Counted from the first letter of the stretch, positions 1 through 9,710 are shown. The stretch: 64,000 bases of DNA from Paraplanobispora siamensis (GCF_016863175.1 NZ_BOOJ01000024.1:62001-126000); one strand, 5' to 3'. A program made the numbers and translations. The notes: generated by a model not told the origin, from the sequence alone.

Positions 1-599
1 CTGAGCATCATCGGATATGTGCTGCCGACCGGTTCGCCGGGGCGCCGATTGTTCCTCTGGCAGCTTGTTTCTCTGAACAACGCCGACTGGCCGAGCCGGA
101 GGGCGCGGCGGAGGGGGAACGGCGGGTGCGGTGTCATTCCTCTGCGGGAGGGCACGATGTCGCCTTCCCGCAGAGGGAGCACCGAGCACAGCGGGACACG
201 TGCCGTTGTGAGGGCCGAGCTGGAGCGGGGTGAGCGCCGTCGTGAGAACGGGGCGGAGGGCGGCCCGTGACGAGGCGGACCGGGGATCCGCGGCTGGTGG
301 ACCGGGCGAAAAGGGACCTTACCTGAAGGCAGGAGTCAGCGGGTCTTTGCTTGCTCGTTACCACTTTGACGCTTAATCTCGACGGCAGTGAGGAGTTACT
401 CCGCGCAGCGCGGATTGTCATAACGGTGAACTACGGACGAGCAGGCTTGGCGACGCGGACGGGCGGCTGGCAGCGAAAGGAGTCGGCGCGGCGCCGGTCC
501 GTTTATATCTGTCCTGGTGGCGACACCGCTTGGGCTTTCGTGCCGTGCGTGTGACCCTCTCGTGCTTGATGTCGGAGACGCGAGGAGGGCGGGGCGCGC
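1..599. other. Upstream region of rny, no supportable gene
   Basis: Open frames of up to about 80 codons exist here, but none has a recognisable product or convincing ribosome binding site. The region holds one strong hairpin (139-176) that probably ends a gene lying left of the window. The promoter of rny should lie in the last 250 bases, but no clear -35/-10 pair stands out. Confidence 0.6.
139..176 (+). terminator. Strong hairpin, probable terminator of an upstream gene
   Basis: The two arms pair over 14 bp (139-152 with 163-176) with a single G-U pair and a 10-base loop. No U-run follows, which is usual for actinobacterial terminators. It lies more than 400 bases before rny, so ending an upstream transcript is the likeliest role. 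Confidence 0.5.
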
Positions 600-2285
600 A
601 TGGAGCCAGTTGTGGTCATCGTGCTGGCGGGAGCGATGGTGGTCCTTGCCGGGGTGACGATAACCGTGCTGGTCATGCTGCTGCGCCGTACCGGAGGGCT
701 CACCGGCAGGCCGGTCGGAGCCTCTCCTGAGCACATGGCGGAGATCCAGTCCGAGCTCGAAGAGGCCAGGCGCGAGGCGATGGACACGCGCGTCAAGGCC
801 GAGCAGGAGGCCGCGGAGATCCTCCGGCGTTCCGAGCAGCAGGCCATGGAGGTCATGCGCCGTTCCGAGCAGGACGCCGAGGCGATGCTGCGCCGTTCCG
901 AGGCCGCCGCCGAGAGCGCCGCTCAGATGCGCAAAGAGGTCGAGGCCGAGAGCCAGGTCCTGAAGTACGAGCTCAAGGAGCTCCGTTCCGACCTGGAGCG
1001 CAGAGAGAACCGGCTGGCCGAACGCGAGCAGCGGCTCGACGAGGAGGCCAGGCGCCAGGCTGAGCGGGCCCGCAAGCTCGCCGAGACCGAGACCGAGCTG
1101 GCCGACCGCCGAGAGGATCTCGACCGGCTCTCCCAGGAGCGCAAGGCCGTCCTGGAACGGGTGGCCGGGCTCACCAGCGCGCAGGCGAAGGCCGAGCTGG
1201 TCCGGGAGATCGAGAACCAGGCCAAGCGCGAGGCCGCGCTGATCGTGAGGGAGATCGAGACCGAGGCCCGCAAGGAGGGCGAGAAGCGGGCCACCAAGAT
1301 CGTTACTCTGGCGGTCCAGCGCATGGCCGCCGAGCAGACCGCCGAGTCCGTCGTCAGCGTGCTGCACCTGCCGGGCGACGAGATGAAGGGGCGCATCATC
1401 GGCCGGGAGGGCCGCAACATCCGCGCCTTCGAGTCGACCACCGGCGTCAATCTGATCATCGACGACACCCCCGAAGCGGTGCTGCTGTCGTGCTTCGACC
1501 CGGTCCGCCGTGAGACCGCCCGGCTGACGCTGGAGAAGCTCGTCCTCGACGGGCGCATCCACCCGCAGCGCATCGAGGACGCCTACGAGCGCAGCAGGGC
1601 CGAGGTCCAGGAACTGTGCGTGCGCGCGGGCGAGGACGCCCTGGTGGAACTCGGCATCACCGACATGCATCCCGAACTGATCACCCTGCTCGGCCAGCTC
1701 CGCTACCGCACCTCCTACGGGCAGAACGTGCTGGCCCACCTCGTCGAGTCCGCGCACATCGCCGGGATCATGGCCGCCGAGCTGAAGATGGACCAGGTCC
1801 TGCTCAAGCGCTGCACGCTGCTGCACGACATCGGCAAGGCCCTGACCCACGAGGTCGAGGGCAGCCACGCCCTGATCGGTGCGGAGATCGCCCGCCGGTA
1901 CGGCGAGCACGAGGACGTCGTCCACGCGATCGAGGCGCACCACAACGAGGTCGAGGTCCGCACCGTCGAAGCGGTCCTGACCCAGGCCGCCGACGCGATC
2001 AGCGGCGGCCGGCCGGGCGCGCGGCGCGAGTCGCTGGAGGCCTACGTCAAGCGGCTGGAGCGCCTGGAGGAGATCGCCCAGTCCTACGAGGGCGTGGAGA
2101 AGGTCTTCGCGATGCAGGCCGGCCGCGAGATCCGGGTCATGGTCAAGCCCGACTCCGTCGACGACATCCAGGCCTCGGTGATCGCCCGCGACGTTGCCAA
2201 GCAGGTCGAGGAGGAGCTCACCTACCCCGGCCAGATCCGCATCACCGTCGTACGGGAGTCCCGCGCCACCGAGTTCGCCCGCTGA
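600..2285 (+). CDS. rny: Ribonuclease Y
   Basis: Membrane-anchored endoribonuclease that starts mRNA turnover. The 561-residue protein has the family layout: an N-terminal membrane segment (about residues 4-27), a long charged coiled coil (about 45-240) that includes repeated RRSE units, a KH RNA-binding domain with GRIIGREG at 264-271, and an HD phosphohydrolase domain with the metal-binding pair H409-D410 in LLHDIGKA. The ATG is preceded by a purine-rich ribosome binding site (GAGGAGGGCGGGG). It faces the S9 peptidase gene, so the two transcripts converge. RNase Y is best known from Firmicutes and is found in only part of the actinobacteria. Length and motifs are complete. Confidence 0.95.
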   Translation: MEPVVVIVLAGAMVVLAGVTITVLVMLLRRTGGLTGRPVGASPEHMAEIQSELEEARREAMDTRVKAEQEAAEILRRSEQQAMEVMRRSEQDAEAMLRRSEAAAESAAQMRKEVEAESQVLKYELKELRSDLERRENRLAEREQRLDEEARRQAERARKLAETETELADRREDLDRLSQERKAVLERVAGLTSAQAKAELVREIENQAKREAALIVREIETEARKEGEKRATKIVTLAVQRMAAEQTAESVVSVLHLPGDEMKGRIIGREGRNIRAFESTTGVNLIIDDTPEAVLLSCFDPVRRETARLTLEKLVLDGRIHPQRIEDAYERSRAEVQELCVRAGEDALVELGITDMHPELITLLGQLRYRTSYGQNVLAHLVESAHIAGIMAAELKMDQVLLKRCTLLHDIGKALTHEVEGSHALIGAEIARRYGEHEDVVHAIEAHHNEVEVRTVEAVLTQAADAISGGRPGARRESLEAYVKRLERLEEIAQSYEGVEKVFAMQAGREIRVMVKPDSVDDIQASVIARDVAKQVEEELTYPGQIRITVVRESRATEFAR

Positions 2286-2426
2286 CCCGCCCGATCTCGC
2301 CGTACGGCGGCGCCGGTCACCACCGCTCCGCTGCCCGCCGTACCGGCGCCGAGAGCTGAGGGCCGGTGGGCGAGGGCCTCGTGGTGCCGGCGGCGGGGGA
2401 GGTTCCACAGGTGTGGAGGATCGGGG

Positions 2427-4316
2427 TCAGGTGCGGAAGATTTGCTGGTAGAAGGCCAGCTCGGCGGCCAGGGCGGCGCTGCGGGTCTCGGCGCGGCGGA
2501 AGCCGTGGGATTCGCCTTCGAAGGTGAGGTAGGTGCAGGGGACGCCGCGTTCGGCGAGGGCGTCGGCGAAGGACTGGGACTGCGCGGGGGGCACCACCGG
2601 GTCGGACAGGCCTTGGAGCAGGAGCATGGGGCAGGTCACTCCGGCGACCTGACCGAGGGGTTCGCGGGAGCCGTACAGGACGGGGTCCTGAGGGCCGACG
2701 AGCCATTCGACGTAGCGGGACTCGAAGTCGTGGGTGGTCTCGACGAACGGGCCCAGAGAGCTCACGCCGTAGTAGGACACGCCCCCGGCGAACGCGTCGG
2801 ACAGCGCGCAGGCCGCCATGACGGTCCAGCCGCCGGCGCTGCCGCCGCGGATCGCGATCCGCGCCGGGTCGGCGAGCCCCTCGCCGGCCAGCCACTCGGC
2901 GGCCGCGATCACGTCCTCCACGTCGACCACGCCCCACTGGCCGCGCAGCCGGTCGCGGTAGGCGCGGCCGTAGCCGGTGGAGCCCCCGTAGTTGACGTCG
3001 ATCACGCCGATGCCGCGGCTGGTGAGGAACGCCTTCTCCAGATCGAGCGCCGTCATGCTGTGACCGGTCGGGCCGCCGTGGGCGAACACGACGTACGGCG
3101 GCGGGGTGTGGGCCACGGCGTCGGGGTTCGACGGCGGGTAGACGGTCGCGTGCACCTTGCGGCCGAAACGCCCCTCGATCTCCACGGACCGGGGGACCGG
3201 CAGGTAGGCGACGTCGGGCAGCTCGCCGATGTCGCGGCGCAGCCCCTCCACCCGCCCGGTCACGGTGTCCACCCGGACGATCGAGCGGGACACCGCCGGG
3301 CCGTAGCCGATCCCGGCGAGAGTGCGGCCGTCGGCGGCCAGGACCGGGGCCCAGCCGTCGTAGGGCACGTCGAGGTCGGTCAGCGTGCCGTCCTCGGCGT
3401 CGAGCAGGGCCAGCCTCAGGTCCCCCTGCCCGTGCAGGACCGCGAGCCGCCCGTCGTCGAGCACGGCGTACGGCCGGCCGCCGAGTTGCCACAGCGGCCC
3501 GGCGAACTCCTCCTCGGCCGGGTGGAGCGCCTGGGAGGAGGTGCCGTACATCCCGATCTGGTAGAGGTTCCACCAGCCCGACCAGTCGGAGACGAGATAC
3601 AGGGTGCGGTCGTCGCGCCATTGCGGGGCGAGCACGGACTCGCCGGCGCCGCCCTTGACGGTCCAGGAGTGGCCGTCGGACAGGCGGGTGATCCGCAGTT
3701 CGGTGCCGTTCCACGGCATGCGGGGGTGGTTCCAGCAGATGTAGGCCAGGTGCTCGCCGTCGGGGGAGATCGTGGGGAACGCGTAGAAGTCGTTGCCGCC
3801 GACCCGCTCGCGGGGCTCGGCGCCGCCGTGCAGCGGTATGGAGACGATCGACCGGCTGACCTTGCCGTCGTGGTGCCGCTCCTGGACGCACCAGATCTGC
3901 CCGTCGTGGAAGAGCAGGTCGGCGTAGCGCAGGCCGGCGTCCAGGTCGGGCTGCGGGGTGATCGGGCGGGGTTCGGCGCCGTCGGTCAGCAGGTAGAGCC
4001 GCTGGTCGGCCAGGTTCGCGAAGACGACGCCGTGGCCGGAGCCGTCGCCGGGGACGACCACGTAGGACCGCCCGCCGTACTCGTGCACGCGGGTCCGGGC
4101 GTTCCACGGAGCCGCGAGCAGCTCCCGCCGGGAGCCGTCGGCGCTCCGGTGCACGATCGTGGTCCGGCCGCCCTCGGCGGGGCGGTCCTCGGTCCACCAG
4201 ACCTCCTCGCCCAGCACGGTCGGGAAGCCCAGGTGCAGTCCCGACCGGGCGACGTCGGAAGTGGAGATGGGCGAGGGCCAGGTGCCGTACGGCACGGCAT
4301 CGCGCTCTGCGGACAT
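2427..4316 (-). CDS. S9 family prolyl oligopeptidase / acylaminoacyl-type peptidase
   Basis: Serine peptidase of clan SC, 629 residues from the ATG at 4316. The N-terminal two thirds contains repeated Trp- and Asp-rich blades as in the beta-propeller that gates the active site in this family. The C-terminal alpha/beta-hydrolase domain carries the triad: Ser493 in GGSAGG, Asp572 in GLSDP and His604 in ESHGF. The frame stays open another 66 codons upstream, but that part is low-complexity, and the chosen ATG has AGGA eight bases before it. No signal peptide is seen, so it is probably cytosolic and clips peptides from the N-terminus. Substrate is not predictable. Confidence 0.9.
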   Translation of the reverse strand: MSAERDAVPYGTWPSPISTSDVARSGLHLGFPTVLGEEVWWTEDRPAEGGRTTIVHRSADGSRRELLAAPWNARTRVHEYGGRSYVVVPGDGSGHGVVFANLADQRLYLLTDGAEPRPITPQPDLDAGLRYADLLFHDGQIWCVQERHHDGKVSRSIVSIPLHGGAEPRERVGGNDFYAFPTISPDGEHLAYICWNHPRMPWNGTELRITRLSDGHSWTVKGGAGESVLAPQWRDDRTLYLVSDWSGWWNLYQIGMYGTSSQALHPAEEEFAGPLWQLGGRPYAVLDDGRLAVLHGQGDLRLALLDAEDGTLTDLDVPYDGWAPVLAADGRTLAGIGYGPAVSRSIVRVDTVTGRVEGLRRDIGELPDVAYLPVPRSVEIEGRFGRKVHATVYPPSNPDAVAHTPPPYVVFAHGGPTGHSMTALDLEKAFLTSRGIGVIDVNYGGSTGYGRAYRDRLRGQWGVVDVEDVIAAAEWLAGEGLADPARIAIRGGSAGGWTVMAACALSDAFAGGVSYYGVSSLGPFVETTHDFESRYVEWLVGPQDPVLYGSREPLGQVAGVTCPMLLLQGLSDPVVPPAQSQSFADALAERGVPCTYLTFEGESHGFRRAETRSAALAAELAFYQQIFRT

Positions 4317-4503
4317 GGCGTAATCCTGCCCGATAACACGCCGCGTGTCGCCGGTATGACGCTCATCGTGTGCGCGGCATCCGGAAACGGCCGCCCGGCG
4401 CCGGGGAAGCGGACGTCCGGTGCCCGGGGCGGCGGGCGGAGGCCGACCGATCCGGTGTCCGGGGACGGCGGGGCGGCCGCGGTCGGACGTCCGGGAACGG
4501 CGA

Positions 4504-4533
4504 GGGGCGGCCACCCGATCGGGTGACCGCCCC
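4504..4533 (-). terminator. Hairpin downstream of gluD
   Basis: Arms 4504-4517 and 4520-4533 pair with one mismatch, with the core CACCC/GGGTG closing on GATC. It sits 58 bases after the gluD stop on the same strand, so it is the likely end of the gluABCD transcript. No U-run. Confidence 0.5.
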
Positions 4534-4590
4534 GGGGTTCCGGTCGACGGCCGCGGATTCCGGCTGATCCTCGGCGCCGTGGCCGCCCGG

Positions 4591-5478
4591 TCAGTCCACG
4601 GCGGCCACGGTGTCGCCCACCGCCACCGCCCCCGGAGGGACGATCGGCCCGGCGGTCGTCTTGCGGCTGCGGCGGCTGCGCTTCTCCAGCCAGGTGGCCA
4701 GAGCGCTGAGCACCATGTTGAGCCCGACGTAGATGACTCCGATGACGATCGCCGCGGGGATGAGGGATCCGAAGTTGACCGCAGGAATGATCTTGAAGCC
4801 GTAGTTCAGCAGGTCGACGTAGGCGATGATGTAGCCGAGCGCGGTGTCCTTGAGCAGCACGACGAGCTGGCTGACGATCGCCGGCATCATCGCGGTCACC
4901 GCCTGCGGCAGGAGGACCAGCCGCATGACCTGGTTCTTGCGCAGGCCGATGGCGTAGGCCGCCTCGGACTGACCCCTGGGCACCGCCCGCACGCCCGCAC
5001 GCACGACCTCGGCCAGCACCGAGCCGTTGTAGAGGGTCAGACCGGCCACCAGGGCGATCAGCGTGTAGTCGCCGCCGCCGAGCACGCTGGGAGCCAGATA
5101 GAACAGGAAGAAGATCAGCAGCAGCAGCGGGATCGCGCGGAAGGTCTCCACGACCGCCCCGGCGGGCACCCTGATCCACCGGTGGTCCGACAGCCGGGCC
5201 AGGCCGAAGACCGCACCGAAGATCAACGCGAACACGGCGCCGAGCCCGGCGGCCTTCAGCGTCCCGAGCAGGCCGGGGATGATGTACTCGGTCCAGGTGA
5301 ACGGGTCGGCGAACGGCTTCCAGATCTGGCCGTCGAACTGGCCCTTCTCGGCGAACCTGGCGTAGATGACGTAGAGCACCGCCGCGACCGCGATCGCGGC
5401 GAGCAGGGTCAGGATGTTGTTGCGCAGCCGGGCGCGCGGTCCCGGCGCGTCGAACAGGACGCTGGCCTGCCCGTTCAT
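4591..5478 (-). CDS. gluD: Glutamate-type ABC transporter permease GluD
   Basis: Inner-membrane permease of a polar amino-acid (HAAT family) importer, 295 residues. It has a first hydrophobic segment near residues 22-42, a long extracytoplasmic stretch, four or five further membrane segments, and the EAA loop that contacts the ATPase (GQSEAAYAIGLRKNQ). The C-terminus is basic and hydrophilic. Its ATG overlaps the gluC stop by 4 bases (ATGA), so the two permeases are translationally coupled and should be made in equal amounts. The operon order gluA-gluB-gluC-gluD matches the glutamate uptake system of corynebacteria and streptomycetes. The substrate is inferred from that order. Confidence 0.9.
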   Translation of the reverse strand: MNGQASVLFDAPGPRARLRNNILTLLAAIAVAAVLYVIYARFAEKGQFDGQIWKPFADPFTWTEYIIPGLLGTLKAAGLGAVFALIFGAVFGLARLSDHRWIRVPAGAVVETFRAIPLLLLIFFLFYLAPSVLGGGDYTLIALVAGLTLYNGSVLAEVVRAGVRAVPRGQSEAAYAIGLRKNQVMRLVLLPQAVTAMMPAIVSQLVVLLKDTALGYIIAYVDLLNYGFKIIPAVNFGSLIPAAIVIGVIYVGLNMVLSALATWLEKRSRRSRKTTAGPIVPPGAVAVGDTVAAVD

Positions 5479-6143
5479 CGGGCCACCGCCAGGCGGTTGG
5501 CCAGCCAGCCGGTGAAGAAGCCGATCGGCAGCGTCACGATCATGAACGCGATGACGATCCCGATGAAGATCGGGATGGACACGCCGGTGTCGTCGAAGGT
5601 GTCCTTCATGACGAAGGCCGACTCCGCCAGGTATCCGGCGGCGATCGCCACCGTGGTGTTCTTGATCATCGCGATCATCACGCTTCCCAGGGGGGCGATG
5701 ACGGCCCGGAAGGCCTGCGGAAGAATGATCATCCTCAGGGACTGGAAGAAGGTCAGCCCGATGGCGCGGGCCGCCTCGGCCTGACCCATCGGGACGGTGT
5801 TGATGCCCGAGCGCAGCGCCTCGCAGACGAAGGTCGCCGTGTAGAGGGACAGGCCCAGCACGACCAGCCAGAAGCTGTTGGTGCTCGGCTCCTGGGAGAA
5901 GGACACGCCGAGCGTGTCACTGAGGCCGAGTGCCGCGAAGGCCAGCACCAGGGTCAGCGGGGTGTTGCGCACGACGTTGACGTATCCGGTTCCCACCGCG
6001 CGCAGGACCGGCGTCGGCGACACCCTCATGGCCACCAGGAGCGTGCCGAGGATCATGGAGAGGACCGCGCAGACCAGCGAGATCTGCACGTTCTTCAGGA
6101 AGCCCGCCAGCAGGTCCGGCGCGTATTTGATCAGATCATTCAT
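5475..6143 (-). CDS. gluC: Glutamate-type ABC transporter permease GluC
   Basis: 222-residue permease paired with GluD. It is almost entirely hydrophobic with about five membrane helices, and carries the EAA motif GQAEAARAIGLTFFQSLRM, which docks on the GluA ATPase. The start at 6143 has GGAG five bases upstream. It overlaps gluD by 4 bases and is separated from gluB by 72 bases that fold into a 17-bp perfect hairpin, which probably lowers permease output relative to the binding protein. Confidence 0.9.
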   Translation of the reverse strand: MNDLIKYAPDLLAGFLKNVQISLVCAVLSMILGTLLVAMRVSPTPVLRAVGTGYVNVVRNTPLTLVLAFAALGLSDTLGVSFSQEPSTNSFWLVVLGLSLYTATFVCEALRSGINTVPMGQAEAARAIGLTFFQSLRMIILPQAFRAVIAPLGSVMIAMIKNTTVAIAAGYLAESAFVMKDTFDDTGVSIPIFIGIVIAFMIVTLPIGFFTGWLANRLAVAR

Positions 6144-6162
6144 CGTGCTCCACCAGAGGACG

Positions 6163-6204
6163 GCGGCGGCCGGCGGTCCACTCCTCGGGACCGCCGGCCG
6201 CCGC
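6163..6204 (-). promoter_or_regulatory. 17-bp perfect hairpin between gluB and gluC
   Basis: Positions 6163-6179 and 6188-6204 are perfect reverse complements, with an 8-base loop. The hairpin lies after the gluB stop and before the gluC ribosome binding site. In binding-protein transporter operons such hairpins protect the upstream mRNA from 3' decay or partly stop transcription, giving more binding protein than permease. That role is inferred from position and stability. Confidence 0.65.
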
Positions 6205-6215
6205 GTACGGCATGA

Positions 6216-7100
6216 TCAGGCGCAGGCCTCGAACGTCGGGACGCCGGACGGGGCGGTGACGCCCTGGGTGCCGGCGAACCACTTCTCGAACAGCTTCTGC
6301 GCGGTGCCGTCCTGGTACATCTTGGTGATGGCCGCGTTGACGGCCTCACAGGTCTTGGTGTCGCCCTTCTTCAGGCCGACGCCGTACTTCTCGTCGGTGA
6401 ACGGCTGGCCCAGGATCTTGAAGCCGCCGCCGGCCTGCTTGGCGAAGCCCGCCAGGATCAGGTCGTCGGTGGTGACCGCGTCCAGGTTGCTGCCCTTGAG
6501 CTTGGCCACGCACTCGGAGTAGTTGGCCGCGCCCACGAGCTGGGCGTCGAGGTCGAGCTCGCCGTCCGGCGGCGGGTCGGTGATGCGCTTGTAGGAGTTG
6601 GATCCGGCGGCCTGGCAGATGCGCTTGCCCTCCAGGTCCTGCGGCTTGGTGATCTTGGTGTCGTCGGAGCGGACCATCACGTCCTGGTGGGCCACGATGT
6701 ACGGCCCGCCGAACGTCACCTTCTCCTTGCGGCTGTCGGTGATCGAGTAGGTGGCGAAGATGATGTCCACGGTGCCGTTGGCGAGGAAGGCCTCGCGGTT
6801 GGACGACGCGGACTCCTTCCACTCGATGTCGACCTCCGCGCCGCCGGCCAGCTCCTTGACGACGTACTTGGCGACGTCGACGTCGAAGCCCTCGGGCTCG
6901 GCGCCCGTCTTCAGGCCCAGGCTCGGCTGGTCCCACTTGGTGCCGACGACCAGCTTCTTGGCGCCCTTGGCCTTGTCGACGACCGTGGTGTAGGCCGCGG
7001 TGTCGCCGCCGCCCTCGCCGCCGTCGTCACCACAGGCCGCCAGGCCCATGGTGAGTGCGCTCACGGCGGCCAGCGCCGCGCCGATACGCGATACTCGCAT
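6216..7100 (-). CDS. gluB: Glutamate-type ABC transporter substrate-binding lipoprotein GluB
   Basis: 294-residue extracellular binding protein. The N-terminus is a lipoprotein signal (hydrophobic stretch ending in LAAC, about residues 19-22) followed by a Gly/Asp linker. The mature part is a periplasmic-binding-protein type II fold with the family phrases GFDVDVAKYV, FATYSITDSRKEKV and KKGDTKTCEAVN. It captures an acidic amino acid and hands it to GluC/GluD. AGAGGA precedes the ATG. It follows gluA by 43 bases and is second in the operon. Confidence 0.92.
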   Translation of the reverse strand: MRVSRIGAALAAVSALTMGLAACGDDGGEGGGDTAAYTTVVDKAKGAKKLVVGTKWDQPSLGLKTGAEPEGFDVDVAKYVVKELAGGAEVDIEWKESASSNREAFLANGTVDIIFATYSITDSRKEKVTFGGPYIVAHQDVMVRSDDTKITKPQDLEGKRICQAAGSNSYKRITDPPPDGELDLDAQLVGAANYSECVAKLKGSNLDAVTTDDLILAGFAKQAGGGFKILGQPFTDEKYGVGLKKGDTKTCEAVNAAITKMYQDGTAQKLFEKWFAGTQGVTAPSGVPTFEACA

Positions 7101-7143
7101 GTTCTGTCCTCTTCTTCTCTGGGATGACCAGCCGACCGAGAGA

Positions 7144-7899
7144 TCAGTGCGTCAGGATCTTGGAAAGGAAGTCCTTGGCGCGATCGGTCCTGGCGTTGGT
7201 GAAGAACTCGTCGGGGGTGTTCTCCTCGACGATCTGCCCCTCCGCCATGAAGACCACGCGGTTGGCCGCCCTCCGGGCGAAGCCCATCTCGTGGGTGACG
7301 ACCATCATCGTCATGCCGTCACGGGCGAGACCGATCATGACGTCGAGCACCTCCTGGACCATCTCCGGGTCCAGCGCCGAGGTCGGCTCGTCGAACAGGA
7401 TCATCTTGGGGTCCATGGCCAGTGCCCGGGCGATGGCGACGCGCTGCTGCTGACCACCGGAGAGCTGCGCCGGATACTTCGACGCCTGGGCCCCGATGCC
7501 GACCCGCTCCAGCAGTTCCATGCCGCGCTGTTCGGCCTGTGCCTTGGGAACGCCGCGGACCTTGGTCGGCCCGAGGGTGACGTTCTCGAGGATCGTCTTG
7601 TGGGCGAACAGGTTGAAGGACTGGAAGACCATGCCGACCTCGGACCTCAGCCCCGCCAGGGCCTTGCCCTCCTCGGGGAGGGGCTTCCCGTCGAAGAGGA
7701 TGGTTCCGCCGTCGATGGTCTCCAGCCGGTTGATCGCCCGGCAGAGAGTGGACTTGCCTCCGCCCGATGGGCCGATGACGACCAGCACCTCACCGCGCGA
7801 GATGGTCAGGTTGATGTCGCGCAGCACGTGAAGGCTGCCGAAGTGCTTGTTGACGCCTTCAAGCACGACTAGAGGAGTCGAGTCCCCGTTCTCCGTCAT
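7144..7899 (-). CDS. gluA: Glutamate-type ABC transporter ATPase GluA
   Basis: Cytosolic ATPase subunit, 251 residues, the usual size. Walker A GPSGGGKST is at 43-51, the signature LSGGQQQR at 146-153, Walker B MILFDEP at 166-172, and the switch histidine is in VVTHEMG. First gene of gluABCD. The ATG has no ribosome binding site; instead TACGTT, a good actinobacterial -10, lies seven bases upstream, so the operon may begin with a leaderless mRNA. Confidence 0.94.
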   Translation of the reverse strand: MTENGDSTPLVVLEGVNKHFGSLHVLRDINLTISRGEVLVVIGPSGGGKSTLCRAINRLETIDGGTILFDGKPLPEEGKALAGLRSEVGMVFQSFNLFAHKTILENVTLGPTKVRGVPKAQAEQRGMELLERVGIGAQASKYPAQLSGGQQQRVAIARALAMDPKMILFDEPTSALDPEMVQEVLDVMIGLARDGMTMMVVTHEMGFARRAANRVVFMAEGQIVEENTPDEFFTNARTDRAKDFLSKILTH

Positions 7900-7906
7900 G
7901 GATCAC

Positions 7907-7912
7907 AACGTA
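7907..7912 (-). promoter_or_regulatory. Probable -10 of a leaderless gluA promoter
   Basis: On the reverse strand TACGTT fits TANNNT and is separated from the gluA ATG by seven bases (GTGATCC). Transcription would begin at or next to the A of ATG. No Shine-Dalgarno sequence is present. No convincing -35 is visible at the standard distance. Confidence 0.45.
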
Positions 7913-8098
7913 ATTCTGTAAAGGGCAAGTCGCGCTAACCCTGCGGTACCGATCCGATCACGGACGGCCAACGGCTGGGTCATCGCAGGTTTCAGCCCCC
8001 GGGTGGGGTGGATGACCGGCATGAAAAGGCCTGTAAAAGTGGTATATCTCCTGGATTGTCGAAGATCGCGTAGGTAGTTGGGAAAGGTCCCGGTACGG

Positions 8099-8119
8099 CC
8101 CCTCCGCCCCGCGGAGGGG
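8099..8119. promoter_or_regulatory. 9-bp hairpin in the gluA-miaB divergent region
   Basis: CCCCTCCGC and GCGGAGGGG form a perfect 9-bp stem with a 3-base loop, 80 bases before miaB. It could be an operator or a structured leader. The rest of the 299-base divergent region shows only the gluA -10 and, before miaB, TACCCT at 8182-8187. Confidence 0.3.
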
Positions 8120-8198
8120 ACCCGGGCCGATCACGCTGCGTGTGCTTCGCGGGAGCCGTACCCGGAGGTCGGCGGAGCGCCTACCCTTGTGTGTTGAG

Positions 8199-9710
8199 AT
8201 GACTGTCACCGTGGAGAGCGCCCGCACGTACGAGGTTCGTACCTACGGGTGCCAGATGAACGTGCACGACTCCGAGCGCCTGTCGGGCCTCCTCGAGGAC
8301 GCGGGCTACGTCCCGGCCGCTGAGGGGGAGACGGCCGACGTGGTCGTGTTCAACACCTGTGCCGTGCGGGAGAACGCCGACAACCGCCTCTACGGCAATC
8401 TCGGCCACCTGCGCCCGGCGAAGGTGAGCAACCCCGGCATGCAGATCGCCGTGGGCGGCTGCCTCGCGCAGAAGGACCAGGGCGAGATCGTCCGCAGGGC
8501 GCCCTGGGTCGACGTGGTCTTCGGCACGCACAACATCGGCTCGCTGCCGGTCCTCCTCGAGCGCGCCCGGATCGCGCAGGAGGCCCAGGTCGAGATCAAG
8601 GAATCCCTGGAGACCTTCCCCAGCACGCTGCCGACCAAGCGCGAGTCCGCCTACGCCGCCTGGGTGTCGATCTCCGTCGGGTGCAACAACACCTGCACGT
8701 TCTGCATCGTGCCGTCGCTGCGCGGCAAGGAGAAGGACCGCCGCCCCGGCGACATCCTCAACGAGGTGCGGACCCTGGTCGGCCAGGGCGTCCTGGAGGT
8801 CACCCTCCTGGGCCAGAACGTCAACACCTACGGCGTCGAGTTCGGCGACCGGCTGGCCTTCGGCAAGCTCCTGCGGGCCTGCGGCGAGATCGACGGCCTG
8901 GAGCGCGTGCGCTTCACCAGCCCGCACCCGGCCGCCTTCACCGACGACGTCATCGCCGCCATGGCCGAGACGCCCAACGTGATGCACCAGCTGCACATGC
9001 CGCTGCAGTCGGGCTCCGACCGGATCCTCAAGGCCATGCGCCGCTCCTACCGGGCCGAGCGCTACCTCGGCATCATCGAGCGGGTCCGGGCGGCCATGCC
9101 CGACGCGGCGATCTCCACCGACATCATCGTGGGCTTCCCCGGCGAGACCGAGGAGGACTTCCAGGGCACGCTGGAGGTGGTGCGCGCCTCGCGCTTCGCC
9201 AACGCCTTCACCTTCCAGTACTCCATCCGCCCCGGCACCCCCGCCGCCACCATGGACGGGCAGATCCCCAAGGAGGTCGTGCAGGAGCGCTACGAGCGGC
9301 TCGTCGCCCTGCAGAACGACATCTCCTGGGAGGAGAACAAGAAGCAGGTCGGCCGGACCCTCGAGGTGCTGGTGGCCGAGGGCGAGGGCCGCAAGGACGA
9401 GGCGACCCACCGCCTGTCCGGCCGCGCCCCCGACAACCGCCTGGTGCACTTCTCCCCCGGGGAGCAGTACGGGGGCGAGGGGGCGCCGCGCCCGGGTGAC
9501 ATGGTCACCGTCGAGGTCACCTACGCCGCGCCGCACCACCTGGTCGCCGACGGGCCCGTGCTGAAGCTCCGCCGCACCCGCGCGGGCGACGCCTGGCAGG
9601 CCCGCCAGGGCGCCCCGGCGGGCAAGGGCCCGGGCGTCATGCTCGGCATGCCCTCCATCGGCCGCCCGGCCCCGCTCGCCCAGGAGACCCCGGGCTGCTC
9701 CGCCCGCTGA
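8199..9710 (+). CDS. miaB: tRNA-2-methylthio-N6-dimethylallyladenosine synthase MiaB
   Basis: Radical-SAM methylthiotransferase that adds a methylthio group to position 2 of i6A37 in tRNAs, acting after MiaA. The 503-residue protein has the N-terminal UPF0004 domain with Cys18, Cys54 and Cys88 for the auxiliary 4Fe-4S cluster, the radical-SAM motif CNNTCTFC (Cys162, 166, 169), and a C-terminal TRAM domain. Start chosen at [10 protein letters not shown] because the homologous region begins just after it; upstream codons are low-quality. No good ribosome binding site precedes it, and the last 40 residues are an actinobacterial-type extension. miaA lies 3.8 kb downstream. Confidence 0.95.
   Translation: MTVTVESARTYEVRTYGCQMNVHDSERLSGLLEDAGYVPAAEGETADVVVFNTCAVRENADNRLYGNLGHLRPAKVSNPGMQIAVGGCLAQKDQGEIVRRAPWVDVVFGTHNIGSLPVLLERARIAQEAQVEIKESLETFPSTLPTKRESAYAAWVSISVGCNNTCTFCIVPSLRGKEKDRRPGDILNEVRTLVGQGVLEVTLLGQNVNTYGVEFGDRLAFGKLLRACGEIDGLERVRFTSPHPAAFTDDVIAAMAETPNVMHQLHMPLQSGSDRILKAMRRSYRAERYLGIIERVRAAMPDAAISTDIIVGFPGETEEDFQGTLEVVRASRFANAFTFQYSIRPGTPAATMDGQIPKEVVQERYERLVALQNDISWEENKKQVGRTLEVLVAEGEGRKDEATHRLSGRAPDNRLVHFSPGEQYGGEGAPRPGDMVTVEVTYAAPHHLVADGPVLKLRRTRAGDAWQARQGAPAGKGPGVMLGMPSIGRPAPLAQETPGCSAR

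Noticed and set aside
19-270. 83-codon frame at the left edge
   Set aside because: No ribosome binding site or recognisable sequence, and it contains the terminator-like hairpin at 139-176.
2442-4526. 694-codon forward frame antisense to the S9 peptidase
   Set aside because: Composition of a shadow frame, while the reverse strand holds a complete Ser-Asp-His triad.
7958-8227. 89-codon reverse frame in the gluA-miaB region
   Set aside because: It would overlap the miaB start, has no ribosome binding site and no conserved features.
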